Positions 1 through 8,752 are shown, counted from the stretch's first letter. The stretch: DNA of 31,800 nucleotides from Pseudomonadota bacterium (GCA_023426365.1 JAFAAW010000101.1:1-31800), one strand, 5' to 3'. Numbers and translations are program-made. Notes: generated by a model from the letters alone, not told the origin.

Positions 1-1275
1 CGCGAGACGGTGGCGGCATTCCCGCAAAGCGCCGACGAGGGCCGCGACAAGGTCAACGCCCTGCGCGCCGATCTGGCCGAGCGGCGCTCCGCCCTGGTCG
101 AGGCCCGCTCGGCGCTGGACCGCATCACGCGCGAGGCGGGCGAGCGCAAGCGGCGCCTGGATTCCATCGCCGGCGACATCGAGTCCTGGCGCCGCCGCGC
201 CGACAGCGCGCGCGCCCATGTGGAGGAACTGGCGGAACGGCGCGAAACGGTGATGCTGGAGCTGGAGCGGCTGGCCCAGGCGCCGGACACCTTCGCCCGC
301 CGCCGCGCCGAACTGCTTGAGCGTCTCGACGCCGCCGAGGAGGAGCGCAAGCGTTCCGCCGACGCGCTGGCCGCCGCCGAGGCGACCCTGGCCGAGGCCG
401 ACCGCGCCATGCGCGCCGCCGAGGCCGCGCTGGCCGGCGCGCGCGAGGACCGCATCCGCCGCGAGGCGGCGCTGTCGGCCGCCGATCAGCAATGCCGCGC
501 CGTGGCGGGCCGCATTTCCGAACGCCTGGACATGACGCCCGAGCAATTGCGCGAGGTCGCCGGAGTGGTCGAGGCGGAGCGCCCCGACCTGGACGAGCTT
601 CAGCGCAAGCTGGACCGGCTGATGCGCGAGCGCGACGGCATGGGGCCGGTCAACCTGCGCGCCGAGCAGGAGGTGACCGAACTGGAGGAGCGCATGGCGG
701 GCATGCGCGCGGAAAAGGACGATCTGGTCCAGGCCATCGGCAAGCTGCGCGGCGCCATCGCCGAGCTGAACCGCGAGGGACGCGAGCGTCTGCTGGCCTC
801 GTTCGAGCGGGTGGACCAGCATTTCCGCGATTTGTTCGTCCGCCTGTTCGGCGGTGGCCGCGCCCATCTGGCGCTGACCGAATCCGCCGACCCGCTCGAG
901 GCCGGCCTCGAGATCATGGCGTCGCCGCCGGGCAAGCGGCTGCAGCAATTGTCGCTGCTGTCGGGCGGCGAGCAGGCGCTGACCGCGCTGGCGCTGATCT
1001 TCGCCGTGTTCCTGATCAATCCCGCCCCCATCTGCGTGCTGGACGAGGTGGATGCGCCGCTGGACGACGCCAACGTGGACCGCTTCTGCACCCTGGTCGA
1101 AAGGATTGCCGGCACCACCGGCACCCGCTTCCTCATCGTCACCCACCACCGAATGACCATGGCCCGCATGGACAGACTATATGGTGTGACCATGGCCGAA
1201 CGGGGGGTGTCGCAATTGGTCTCGGTGGATCTTGCCCAGGCCGAGGCGATCCGGGAAAACGCGGTGTTGGCCTGA
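1..1275 (+). CDS. smc: Chromosome segregation ATPase SMC, C-terminal part (5' end outside window)
   Basis: The reading frame is open from base 1, so the gene starts upstream; 424 codons are visible. The first ~270 residues are Arg/Glu/Ala-rich heptad-like sequence typical of the second coiled-coil arm. The C-terminal head domain follows. It has an ABC signature with LSGGEQ (about bases 958-975), a Walker B stretch CVLDEVDAPLDDAN (about 1036-1077), and a histidine switch in LIVTHH (about 1135-1152). SMC dimers load on DNA with ScpA/ScpB and help chromosome arms condense and separate. The Walker A half lies in the missing N-terminus. The gene precedes the atp operon but is separated from it by a possible terminator and a clear promoter. 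RecN and Rad50-like proteins share the signature, but the wording of the Walker B region is that of SMC. Confidence 0.95.
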   Translation, partial: RETVAAFPQSADEGRDKVNALRADLAERRSALVEARSALDRITREAGERKRRLDSIAGDIESWRRRADSARAHVEELAERRETVMLELERLAQAPDTFARRRAELLERLDAAEEERKRSADALAAAEATLAEADRAMRAAEAALAGAREDRIRREAALSAADQQCRAVAGRISERLDMTPEQLREVAGVVEAERPDLDELQRKLDRLMRERDGMGPVNLRAEQEVTELEERMAGMRAEKDDLVQAIGKLRGAIAELNREGRERLLASFERVDQHFRDLFVRLFGGGRAHLALTESADPLEAGLEIMASPPGKRLQQLSLLSGGEQALTALALIFAVFLINPAPICVLDEVDAPLDDANVDRFCTLVERIAGTTGTRFLIVTHHRMTMARMDRLYGVTMAERGVSQLVSVDLAQAEAIRENAVLA

Positions 1276-1292
1276 CCTACCCGGGTGCGGCT

Positions 1293-1310
1293 ACCCCTTC
1301 GGGGAGGGGT
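1293..1310 (+). terminator. Possible weak terminator after smc
   Basis: A 6-bp stem (ACCCCT at 1293-1298 with AGGGGT at 1305-1310) and a 6-nt loop lie 17 bases after the smc stop, followed by GTTT. The stem is short and the T-run poor, so this is only a candidate. Confidence 0.35.
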
Positions 1311-1407
1311 GTTTGGTACCGCATTGCGGCATATTCCGGCCGCATACCGCCGATGGGGCAGAGATTTCTCAATAGCCTCAAGCACTTGTGTTCTATGGTT
1401 TCCGTTC

Positions 1408-1436
1408 TTGACACGGGTGGGCGCACCCCTTATGGT
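1408..1436 (+). promoter_or_regulatory. Promoter of the atpIBEF'F operon
   Basis: TTGACA (1408-1413) and TATGGT (1431-1436) are separated by exactly 17 bases, close to the housekeeping sigma-70 consensus. It lies about 60 bases before the atpI start codon, so transcription would begin near 1443. No other promoter this good was seen in front of the operon. Confidence 0.75.
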
Positions 1437-1494
1437 GCCCGCGCTTTTGGCACCGTTGTGACCGCGGGTGGGTTTTTCAAGGGGCTCATCATCC

Positions 1495-1848
1495 ATGGCT
1501 GAGCACGAAGAACCGCCGTCGTTCGATGATCTCGATGCCCGTATCCGCGCCGCGCGCGAGCGGGAAGAGCAGCAACCGGGGCGGGGACCGGGGCGCAGGC
1601 CGCCCCAGGGACTGGCCCTTGGAATGCGGCTCAGTGTCGAATTCATCGCGGGTGTAGCCGTGGGGGCAGGTTTGGGCTATACGCTTGACCGATTCCTCGG
1701 TACTAGTCCGTGGTTGATGGTGCTGTTCCTGTTGTTGGGTGGGGTTGCCGGCGTGTTCAACGCCTATCGCGCCGCCCGCGGCATGGACGCAACAGTTGGA
1801 CTCGGCGCCGCCCAGCGGCGTCAAAGTGAGCGGCAGAAGGATAGGTAG
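1495..1848 (+). CDS. atpI: ATP synthase F0 assembly protein AtpI
   Basis: This small membrane protein of 117 residues is the usual first gene of alphaproteobacterial F0 operons. It is thought to help assemble the c-ring and possibly to aid Mg2+ handling. The first ~45 residues are charged and Pro/Gly-rich. Two hydrophobic segments follow (around residues 50-65 and 72-92), with a conserved GxGYxLDRFLGTSPW turn between them. The tail is basic. I chose the ATG at 1495 because the AAGGGG upstream fits a ribosome site and family members start with a short acidic stretch. An in-frame ATG at 1468 is possible but would add nine unlikely residues. The stop at 1846 overlaps the ribosome site of atpB. 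Confidence 0.88.
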   Translation: MAEHEEPPSFDDLDARIRAAREREEQQPGRGPGRRPPQGLALGMRLSVEFIAGVAVGAGLGYTLDRFLGTSPWLMVLFLLLGGVAGVFNAYRAARGMDATVGLGAAQRRQSERQKDR

Positions 1849-1857
1849 GAGACTCTC

Positions 1858-2592
1858 GTGGCGAATCCGATCGAGCAGTTCAAGATCAAGCCCATCATCC
1901 CGCTCGAGGTCGGCGGCGTTGACATCTCGCTGACCAATTCCGGCGTGATGATGATTATCTCGGTGGTGCTGATCACTGCCTTCCTGACGCTCTCGGTGCG
2001 TTCGCGGGCTTTGGTCCCGGGCCGCTGGCAGTCCATGGCCGAGGTGTTCTACGATTTCGTCGCCGGCATGTTGCGCGACAACGTGGGCAGCGAAGGGCGG
2101 AAGTACTTCCCCTTCATCTTCTCGCTGTTCATGTTCGTGCTGTTCGGCAACCTGCTGGGCATGGTCCCCGGCGCCTTCACCTACACCAGCCACGTCATCG
2201 TGACCTTCGCCATGGCGGCCGTGGTGTTCGTCGGCGTCACCATCATCGGCTTCGCCCGTCACGGCCTGCACTTCCTGCGGATGTTCTTCCCCGAGGGTGC
2301 GCCCCTGGCGACCGCCATCATCCTGGTGCCCATCGAGATCATTTCCTACTTCTCGCGCCCCTTCAGCCTCGCCGTTCGTCTGTTCGCGAACATGACCGTG
2401 GGTCACATCATCCTCAAGGTGATGGGCGGCTTCGTGGTGGCGCTGGGCGGTTTCTACGTGGTCCCGGGCATCGTTCCCTTCGCCTTCCTGGGCGGCATCA
2501 CCGTGCTGGAGTTCGGTATCGCCCTGCTGCAGGCCTATGTCTTCACCATCCTCTCCTGCATCTACCTGCACGACGCCATCCACATGCACTGA
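1858..2592 (+). CDS. atpB: ATP synthase F0 subunit a
   Basis: This subunit forms the stationary half-channels that carry protons to and from the c-ring. The 244-residue length matches the family. It has five or six long hydrophobic helices. The essential arginine lies in the segment FSLAVRLFANMTVGH (bases ~2362-2406), preceded by PIEIISYFSRP. Translation starts at a GTG at 1858, placed 6 bases after AGGAG, which itself overlaps the atpI stop codon, so the two genes are tightly coupled. The C-terminus ends with a hydrophobic helix rich in Leu, Ile and Tyr and a His-containing tail. It acts with AtpE and the two b-type subunits encoded downstream. Confidence 0.97.
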   Translation: MANPIEQFKIKPIIPLEVGGVDISLTNSGVMMIISVVLITAFLTLSVRSRALVPGRWQSMAEVFYDFVAGMLRDNVGSEGRKYFPFIFSLFMFVLFGNLLGMVPGAFTYTSHVIVTFAMAAVVFVGVTIIGFARHGLHFLRMFFPEGAPLATAIILVPIEIISYFSRPFSLAVRLFANMTVGHIILKVMGGFVVALGGFYVVPGIVPFAFLGGITVLEFGIALLQAYVFTILSCIYLHDAIHMH

Positions 2593-2665
2593 TGGCCGGG
2601 TAGGTCCGGGACTGGTTTTGTTGGTTTTGGTTTGGTTTTCGGTTTCTTCCTGAAGGAGCAAGAAT

Positions 2666-2890
2666 ATGGACGCGAGTGCTGCTAAGTTCATCGGTGCCGG
2701 CCTGGCTGCCATCGGCATGATCGGTTCGGGTATCGGTGTGGGCAATATCTGGTCGAACCTGATCGCCGCCGTGGGCCGCAACCCGGCCGCCAAGGCGAAC
2801 GTCGAGCTGTACGGCTGGATCGGCTTCGCCGTGACCGAAGCTATCGCGCTGTTCGCGCTGGTCGTCGCCCTGATGGTCCTCTTCGCCTAA
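2666..2890 (+). CDS. atpE: ATP synthase F0 subunit c
   Basis: Subunit c is the proteolipid whose oligomeric ring rotates as protons pass. The 74-residue protein is a helical hairpin. The first helix carries the Gly-rich motif GSGIGVGN (residues 20-27). The polar loop contains Arg38-Asn39-Pro40. The second helix carries the proton-binding carboxylate Glu58 in GFAVTEAIALF. It uses a good ribosome site (AAGGAG) about 8 bases ahead of the ATG. A GT-rich leader of 73 bases separates it from atpB, and a strong hairpin follows it. Both are in keeping with the need for far more c than other F0 subunits. Confidence 0.97.
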   Translation: MDASAAKFIGAGLAAIGMIGSGIGVGNIWSNLIAAVGRNPAAKANVELYGWIGFAVTEAIALFALVVALMVLFA

Positions 2891-2932
2891 TCCGCTTAGG
2901 CTGAAGGTTCCTCCTTCGGAACGGTTTGGTGT

Positions 2933-2956
2933 CGCGGGGGCTTAATCGCCCCCGCG
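2933..2956 (+). promoter_or_regulatory. GC-rich hairpin between atpE and atpF'
   Basis: A perfect 9-bp stem (CGCGGGGGC at 2933-2941 with GCCCCCGCG at 2948-2956) encloses a 6-nt loop. No T-run follows, so it is more likely to protect the 3' end of an atpE transcript or attenuate readthrough than to terminate fully. This role is inferred from position. Confidence 0.6.
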
Positions 2957-3009
2957 GCCCGCCGGCCGCTCCGATATCCCGGTTTAATACCCCGTTCAGG
3001 AGCATCGGG

Positions 3010-3504
3010 ATGCCCCAGTTCGATCCGGCGTTCTTCGCGCCCCAGCTCTTCTGGCTGGCCGTCACTTTCATCAGCCTGTACTTCCTGATGGCGAAGGTGG
3101 CCCTGCCGAAGATCGGCGCCGTCCTTGACGAGCGTCAGCGCAAGATCGACGACAATCTCGACAAGGCCGCGCAGCTCAAGGCCGAGGCCGAAGCCGCCGT
3201 CGCCGCCTACGAGAAGGCGCTGGCCGAGTCCCGGGCTCACGCCCACGCCGTCATCAAGGAGACGAGCGAGCGTCTGGCCAAGCAGGCGGAAGATCGCACC
3301 CGCGAGCTGAATGCCAAGCTGGCCGATCAGATCAAGGCCGGTGAGGCCCGCATCGCTGCGGCCAAGGACAAGGCCATGGCTTCCGTCCGCGAGGTCGCCA
3401 CCGACATCGCCGGCGCCGCCATTGCCCGTCTGGTCGGCGTCTCCGCCGAGCAGATCCAGGTCGAGGCTGCCGTCGCCACCGCTCTCAAGGAGCAGGGCCA
3501 ATGA
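3010..3504 (+). CDS. atpF': ATP synthase F0 subunit b' (second b-type stalk subunit)
   Basis: Photosynthetic and many other alphaproteobacteria have two different b-type subunits that form a heterodimeric outer stalk; this is the b' type. The 164-residue protein begins MPQFDPAFFAPQLFWL, the usual opening of b' chains. One membrane helix follows (about residues 12-32), then a long charged Ala/Lys/Glu coiled coil. I chose the ATG at 3010 because AGGAG sits 7 bases upstream and family members start here; an upstream in-frame start at 2926 runs through the hairpin region and is unlikely. The last codon and TGA overlap the ATG of atpF (ATGA), so the two stalk proteins are made in a coupled way. 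Confidence 0.93.
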   Translation: MPQFDPAFFAPQLFWLAVTFISLYFLMAKVALPKIGAVLDERQRKIDDNLDKAAQLKAEAEAAVAAYEKALAESRAHAHAVIKETSERLAKQAEDRTRELNAKLADQIKAGEARIAAAKDKAMASVREVATDIAGAAIARLVGVSAEQIQVEAAVATALKEQGQ

Positions 3505-4031
3505 TTTCCGTCGCCTACGCCGCCGACGCCGCCGCTCACAGCGACTCCATCCTCGCCAATCCCTCGTTCTGGGTGGGCGTGGCCTTTTTCCTGGTGGTCG
3601 GCCTCGCCTTCCGCCCGGTGGTCGGTGCCCTGGGTGCCGCCCTTGACGGCCGCGCCGCCAAGATCAAGGCCCGTCTCGATGAAGCGCACAAGCTGCGTGA
3701 GGACGCCCAGGAAATGCTGGCGACCTATCAGCGCAAGCAGCGTGACGCCATGAAGGAAGCCGAGGAGATCATCGCCCACGCCAAGTCCGAGGCCGAGCGT
3801 CTGTCCAAGCAGGCGGCCAAGGACCTGGAAGAAGCGTTGAAGCGCCGCGAGACCCAGGCCCTGGAGCGTATCTCCCAGGCCGAGGCCGCCGCCCTCAAGG
3901 AAGTGCAGAACGTTGCCGTGGATGTCGCCATGAGCGCCGCCCAGCAGGTTCTCACCCAGTCTGTTACCGATGCGCAGAAGGCCGCCCTGGCCGACGCCGC
4001 CATCGCCGATCTGCCGCGCAAGTTCCACTAA
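3501..4031 (+). CDS. atpF: ATP synthase F0 subunit b
   Basis: This is the standard b chain of the outer stalk, which holds F1 against rotation. The protein is 176 residues long. A short N-terminal segment is followed by one membrane helix with WVGVAFFLVVGLAF (about residues 24-40), then a long coiled coil with heptad-like Ala, Glu, Lys and Arg. The start codon overlaps the stop of atpF'. It is the last gene of the operon: a strong terminator lies 32 bases downstream. The F1 genes (atpHAGDC) are not in the window, which matches the split F0/F1 arrangement usual in alphaproteobacteria. Confidence 0.95.
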   Translation: MISVAYAADAAAHSDSILANPSFWVGVAFFLVVGLAFRPVVGALGAALDGRAAKIKARLDEAHKLREDAQEMLATYQRKQRDAMKEAEEIIAHAKSEAERLSKQAAKDLEEALKRRETQALERISQAEAAALKEVQNVAVDVAMSAAQQVLTQSVTDAQKAALADAAIADLPRKFH

Positions 4032-4062
4032 GGACCTTGCCCGCGCTTCGTCGGACCGGATC

Positions 4063-4088
4063 CGGCCCGCTGCCCTGGCAGCGGGCCG
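4063..4088 (+). terminator. Terminator of the atp operon
   Basis: CGGCCCGCTGCC (4063-4074) pairs perfectly with GGCAGCGGGCCG (4077-4088) and is followed by TTTTC. The structure is a textbook intrinsic terminator 32 bases after atpF. Confidence 0.9.
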
Positions 4089-4197
4089 TTTTCATTGGTG
4101 AGGATCGCGCGCGGCGCTAAGCTGGGGCATGCCCGGCAAGCCGGCCCGGGCCCCATGCGCAGATGCCGCCACCAGCCCCCCAGGAGTGAACCGCGCC

Positions 4198-4536
4198 ATG
4201 CCCTATGTGATCCGTGACCAGGACGGCCATGTGGTCGGCATGGCCGAGGTGCCCCTGGACGATGCCGCCGAACTGGTGGCGCCGGATAACAGCGAGTTGC
4301 TGGCCCTGCTGACCCGCACCTGCGGCGCCGAGGTGGCCGACGAGGATCAGGCCTTCCTCCACTCGGACCTGGCCTTCATCCGGGTTCTGGAAGATCTGAT
4401 CGAGGTGCTGATCCGGCGCGGCGTGATCACCCTGGGCGATCTGCCCGTGGCCGCCCAGGAGAAGGTGATGCAGCGCCGCGCCCTGCGCCACTGGCTGGCC
4501 GGAAGCGGCGGCCTGGTGGACGACGAGGCGCGCTGA
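4198..4536 (+). CDS. Conserved small protein of unknown function
   Basis: This 112-residue soluble protein opens with MPYVIRDQDGHVVG, a beta-hairpin-like stretch. It continues with an acidic helical region and the block FIRVLEDLIEVLIRRGVITL, then DLPVAAQEKVMQRRALRHWL. I recognise this pattern as a family found in many proteobacteria, often mislabelled 'tryptophan synthase subunit beta like'. No enzyme residues are evident and no function should be assumed. The ATG at 4198 is preceded by AGGAG 11 bases upstream; an ATG at 4129 would add a low-complexity leader. It stands alone between the atp terminator and the convergent kup genes. Confidence 0.75.
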   Translation: MPYVIRDQDGHVVGMAEVPLDDAAELVAPDNSELLALLTRTCGAEVADEDQAFLHSDLAFIRVLEDLIEVLIRRGVITLGDLPVAAQEKVMQRRALRHWLAGSGGLVDDEAR

Positions 4537-4724
4537 GCCGCGGCCGCCCGCCCCGGCCCCGCCAGCGACCTCGCCTGCGCCCATGACGGGCGCGGCGTCG
4601 CGGTGGCGTCCTTGGTCGGGAGCGGCCAGCGCGACATCCGGCGCACGGCCGCGATCTGCCGCCGTCGCGGCCGTACGCCAAGCGCGCGGAGGCGCGCGCC
4701 CGGCGAGGGCCAAACGTAGACAGA

Positions 4725-4754
4725 CCGGTGAGCGTCATATTTGACGCTCGCCGG
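4725..4754 (-). terminator. Terminator hairpin after kup
   Basis: A 13-bp stem with one G-T wobble (4725-4737 with 4742-4754) and loop TATT lies directly after the stop codon of the minus-strand kup gene. The hairpin is strong but the T-run beyond it on the minus strand is weak. Confidence 0.65.
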
Positions 4755-4755
4755 C

Positions 4756-6672
4756 CTAAATCTCCACCTGGCTGCCCAGTTCCACCACCCGGTTCGACGG
4801 CAGATGGAAGAAGTCCATGGCGCTGGTGGCCGACCGCGCCATCCAGGCGAACAGGTGTTCGCGCCACACTGCCATGCCCGGCACGCTGGACGGAATGATC
4901 GTCTCGCGCGACAGGAAGTAGGAAATGCTCATGGGTTCGTAGAAGAAGCCCAACTGGTCGCTGCGGGCATGGGCCAGCGTCTTGGGGATGTTGGTGTCCT
5001 CCATGAAGCCGAAGCGCAGGATCAGCCGTTGGAAGCCGGGGGCCAGCTCGTGCGTCTCGATGCGGCGGGCGGACGAGACGGCGGGGATTTCCTCGTTCAG
5101 CACGGTCAGGATGACCACCCGCTCGTGGATGACCTTGTTGTGCTTGAGATTGTGCAGCAGGGCCAGCGGGATGCCCTCGGTGGTGCCGGTCAGGAAGATG
5201 GCGGTGCCGGGCACCCGCGCCACCTTGTCCGACAGCGAGGCCAGGAACACGTCCTCGGGCATGTTGTCGGCGCGCAGCCGCGCCATCAGCAGGGCGCGGC
5301 CGCGCTTCCAGGTGGTCAGCAGCACGAAGATGCTGAGGCCGACCGCCAGCGGGAACCAGCCGCCATGGGGGATCTTGGTGGCGTTGGCCAGGAAGAACGC
5401 CACGTCCACCGTCATGAACACGCCCAGCAGCATCAGCACGCGGCGGCGGTTCCAGCCCCACAGCAGCACCATCACCATGCCGATCAGGCAGGCGTCGATG
5501 ACCATGGTGCCGGTCACCGCGACGCCATAGGCCGACGCCAGGTTGGACGAGGTGCGAAAGCCGATGACCAGGGCCATGACGAAGAACATCAGCGTCCAGT
5601 TCAGCACCGGGATGTAGATCTGGCCGATTTCCTTTTCCGAGGTATGGATGATGGTCATGCGGGGCAGATAGCCCAACTGGATGGCCTGACGGGTTACCGA
5701 GAACGCGCCCGAGATCACCGCCTGCGAGGCGATCACGGTGGCGCAGGTGGCCAGGATCAGCAGCGGAATGCCCGCCCAGCCGGGCGCCATCAGGAAGAAC
5801 GGGTTTTCCAGCGCCTGCGGATTGGTCAGCAGCAGCGCGCCCTGGCCGAAATAATTGAGCACCAGCGCCGGCAGCACCAGCAGGTACCAGGCCAGCCGGA
5901 TGGGCAGGCGTCCGAAATGGCCCATGTCGGCGTAAAGCGCCTCGGCGCCGGTGACGGCCAGCACCACCGAGCCGAAGGCCAGGAAGCCCTGCCAGCCGTC
6001 GGCGGCCAGGAACATCATGGCGTAATGGGGCGACAGCGCCTTCAGCACGTCGGGCTGCAGGCCGATATTGCGAATGCCCAGGATCGCCAGGACGGTGAAC
6101 CAGCCGGTCATGATGGGGCCGAACGCCATGCCCATGGCTGCCGTGCCGTGGCTTTGAATGGCGAACAGGATCACCAGGATGGCAATGGTGGTCGGCACCA
6201 CCCATTGTTCCATTTGCGGCGCCACCACCGACAATCCCTCCACCGCCGACAGGACGGATACCGCCGGGGTGATCATGGAATCGCCGTAGAACAAGGCGGC
6301 GGCGAAGATGCCCAGCGACGACACCAGCGCCGTCAGGCCGGGGCGGCCGTGCGCGGCCCGGCTGACCAGGGCCAGCAGCGCCAGCGAGCCGCCCTCGCCG
6401 CGATTGTCGGCGCGCATGATGAAGATGACGTACTTGATGGACACCACAATGGTGACCGCCCAGAACACCAAGGACAGCACCCCCAGCACATGCAGCCGGT
6501 CCAGCGCCAGCGGGTGGGGGCCGGCGAAGGTTTCCTTCATGGCGTAAAGCGGGCTGGTGCCGATGTCGCCGAACACCACGCCGATGGCGCCGAACATCAG
6601 CGCGAAGGCGTTTCGCGAATGGGCGTGCCGGCCCTCTTCGTCCAAATTGGGGTTGGCGGCGGAGGTGGACAT
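4756..6672 (-). CDS. kup: Kup-family potassium transporter (copy 1, downstream)
   Basis: This is a K+ uptake protein of the inner membrane, driven by proton symport in the characterised family members. It has 638 residues, the normal size, with about 12 hydrophobic helices in the first ~440 residues and a cytoplasmic C-terminal domain. Family signatures are GVVFGDIGTSPLYA near residue 31, DNRGEGG, GDSMITPAVSVLSAVEG, EALYADMGHFG and SGAFSVTRQAIQLG. The ATG at 6672 lies only 16 bases after the stop of the other kup gene, so both are probably one transcript. Sequence blocks are shared with its neighbour throughout, so the two are tandem paralogues. Kup carriers can also move Cs+. Confidence 0.95.
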   Translation of the reverse strand: MSTSAANPNLDEEGRHAHSRNAFALMFGAIGVVFGDIGTSPLYAMKETFAGPHPLALDRLHVLGVLSLVFWAVTIVVSIKYVIFIMRADNRGEGGSLALLALVSRAAHGRPGLTALVSSLGIFAAALFYGDSMITPAVSVLSAVEGLSVVAPQMEQWVVPTTIAILVILFAIQSHGTAAMGMAFGPIMTGWFTVLAILGIRNIGLQPDVLKALSPHYAMMFLAADGWQGFLAFGSVVLAVTGAEALYADMGHFGRLPIRLAWYLLVLPALVLNYFGQGALLLTNPQALENPFFLMAPGWAGIPLLILATCATVIASQAVISGAFSVTRQAIQLGYLPRMTIIHTSEKEIGQIYIPVLNWTLMFFVMALVIGFRTSSNLASAYGVAVTGTMVIDACLIGMVMVLLWGWNRRRVLMLLGVFMTVDVAFFLANATKIPHGGWFPLAVGLSIFVLLTTWKRGRALLMARLRADNMPEDVFLASLSDKVARVPGTAIFLTGTTEGIPLALLHNLKHNKVIHERVVILTVLNEEIPAVSSARRIETHELAPGFQRLILRFGFMEDTNIPKTLAHARSDQLGFFYEPMSISYFLSRETIIPSSVPGMAVWREHLFAWMARSATSAMDFFHLPSNRVVELGSQVEI

Positions 6673-6688
6673 GGGCGCGCCTTCGCGG

Positions 6689-8581
6689 CTAGAGCTGGAC
6701 CTGGGTTCCCAGCTCGACCACGCGGCCGGCGGGAATCCGGAAGAAGTCGGTGGCGGAAACCGAATTGCGGCTCATCACCACGAACAGCTTTTCCCGCCAT
6801 TCGGCCATCTCGGGATGGATGGACGGGATCAGGGTTTCGCGGCCCAGGAAGAACGAGGTCTGCATCAGATCGAACTCCAGGCCGAATGCCTTGCACAGCC
6901 GCAGCACCTTGGGCAGGTTGGGCTCCTGGAAGAAGCCGTAGCGGACGGTGATGGAATAGAAGCCTTCCGCCAGGCCCTGCACCAGCACGCGGTCCTTGGC
7001 GGAGACGCGCGGGATGTCCTCGAAAACAACGGTCATGAACACGACCCGTTCATGCAACACCTTGTTGTGCTTGAGGTTGTGGAGCAGCGCAACGGGAATG
7101 ATTTCCGGGTTGCCGGTCATGTAAATGGCGGTGCCGGCGACGCGACGGGTGGGCTTTTCCTTTTGCCGGGCCAGGAACAGGTCGATGGGCATGGAATCCT
7201 CGGCCAGCCGCTTGGCCAGGATCTGGCGCCCGCGCTTCCAGGTGGCCATCAGCAGGAACATGCCCACGCCCACCATCAGCGGAAACCAGCCGCCATCGGG
7301 AATCTTGAGCAGGTTGGCGCCCATGAACGCCATGTCCAGCGACAGGAAGGCGACGCCCAGGCCGATGCACACCGGCAGCGGCCACTTCCACAGCGTGCGC
7401 GCCACCACCAGCGCCAGCACGGTGCTGCACACCATGGTGCCGGTGACGGCGATGCCGTAGGCGCCGGCCAGATTGGACGAGGATTTAAAGCCCAGCACCA
7501 GCACCACGATGCCGATGTACAGGCCCCAATTGGCCCGCGGGATGTAGATCTGCCCCTCCTCCTCGTCCGAGGTGTGGCGGATTTCCAGGCGCGGCGAAAA
7601 ACCAAGCTGAACCGCCTGGCGCGACAGCGAGAACGCGCCCGAGATCACCGCCTGCGAGGCGATTACCGCGGCGCAGGTGGCCAGCCCGATCATGGGATAG
7701 AGCAGCGGCTCGGGCACCAGCAGGTAGAAGGGGTTGCGCACCGCCTCGGGGTCGTCCAGCAGCAGCGCCGCCTGGCCGAAATAGTTGAGCGCCAGAGCCG
7801 GCAGCACCAGGGCGAACCACGCGGACTGGATGGGGCGCTTGCCGAAATGGCCCATATCGGCATACAGCGCTTCCGCCCCGGTCACCGCCAGCACCACCGA
7901 CCCCAGGACCATGAAGGCCAGCCAGCCGTTGGCGATCACGAAGCGGATGCCGTGCAGCGGATTGACGGCGGCAAGGATCGCCGGCTCGGTCACGATCTCC
8001 ATGATCCCGAAGGCGGCCAGCGCGACGAACCACAACAGCATGACGGGGCCGAACACCGCGCCGATCTTGGTGGTTCCGCGGCTTTGCACCAGGAACAGCA
8101 GGGTGATGACGCCCAGCGTCACCGGCTCCACATAGGGTTCCAATTGGGGCGAGGCGACCTCAAGCCCCTCGATGGCGGACAGAACGGAAATGGCCGGGGT
8201 GATGATGCTGTCGCCGAAGAACAGCGCGCAGCCGAACAGGCCCAGCACCATGACCGGCCCCATGCCGCGGCGGTCGGAATGGGCCGAGTGGATGGCCAGC
8301 GCCAGCAGCGCCAAGATGCCGCCTTCGCCGCGGTTGTCGGCGCGCATGACGAACAGCACGTATTTCAGGGTGACGACGATGATCAGCGCCCATAACACCA
8401 GGGACGCGATGCCCAGCACGTTGGCGGGATTGACCGCCAGCCCATGGCTGCCGCCGAAGCATTCCTTGATGGTGTAAAGCGGAGAGGTGCCGATATCGCC
8501 ATACACCACGCCGATGGCTGCGAGCGACAGCGCCGCCAGCCGGCGCGGGTCGAACTCGGTCCTGGCCGAGCCTTGATCCAT
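6689..8581 (-). CDS. kup: Kup-family potassium transporter (copy 2, upstream)
   Basis: First gene of the tandem pair, 630 residues from the ATG at 8581, with the start MDQGSARTEFDPRRLAAL followed by GVVYGDIGTSPLYTIKECF. About 12 membrane helices precede a C-terminal cytoplasmic region with PVALLHNLKHNKVLHERVV. An in-frame start 34 codons further upstream exists, but its leader is Arg/Cys-rich and unlike any Kup, so I reject it. The ribosome site is weak. It aligns block by block with the neighbour, yet many positions differ, suggesting an old duplication or two distinct orthologous types with different affinity or pH range. That last point is inference. Confidence 0.95.
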   Translation of the reverse strand: MDQGSARTEFDPRRLAALSLAAIGVVYGDIGTSPLYTIKECFGGSHGLAVNPANVLGIASLVLWALIIVVTLKYVLFVMRADNRGEGGILALLALAIHSAHSDRRGMGPVMVLGLFGCALFFGDSIITPAISVLSAIEGLEVASPQLEPYVEPVTLGVITLLFLVQSRGTTKIGAVFGPVMLLWFVALAAFGIMEIVTEPAILAAVNPLHGIRFVIANGWLAFMVLGSVVLAVTGAEALYADMGHFGKRPIQSAWFALVLPALALNYFGQAALLLDDPEAVRNPFYLLVPEPLLYPMIGLATCAAVIASQAVISGAFSLSRQAVQLGFSPRLEIRHTSDEEEGQIYIPRANWGLYIGIVVLVLGFKSSSNLAGAYGIAVTGTMVCSTVLALVVARTLWKWPLPVCIGLGVAFLSLDMAFMGANLLKIPDGGWFPLMVGVGMFLLMATWKRGRQILAKRLAEDSMPIDLFLARQKEKPTRRVAGTAIYMTGNPEIIPVALLHNLKHNKVLHERVVFMTVVFEDIPRVSAKDRVLVQGLAEGFYSITVRYGFFQEPNLPKVLRLCKAFGLEFDLMQTSFFLGRETLIPSIHPEMAEWREKLFVVMSRNSVSATDFFRIPAGRVVELGTQVQL

Positions 8582-8752
8582 GCGTACAACCCCGTATATC
8601 CGATGGTGATATAGGCGCGTGCAACGCAAAAGAGTCAAGTGCCGGCGACGAAGGGGGCATGGGCGTGCCTGCCCGTTGCCCATGGACGGGCACCCGAACG
8701 GGCCGTCAGAGGGGGCGAGGGCGAGGGGAGAGGGGCGCGCGGACGCGCGGGT

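Noticed and set aside
1489..2793. 434-codon minus-strand frame through atpI/atpB/atpE
   Set aside because: Repetitive His/Glu/Asp/Gln composition and complete overlap with certain ATP synthase genes.
4741..8395. Very long plus-strand open frames opposite the kup genes
   Set aside because: They are Gln/His/Arg/Gly-rich, lack ribosome sites and mirror the two clear Kup genes; high GC removes stop codons from the antisense frame.
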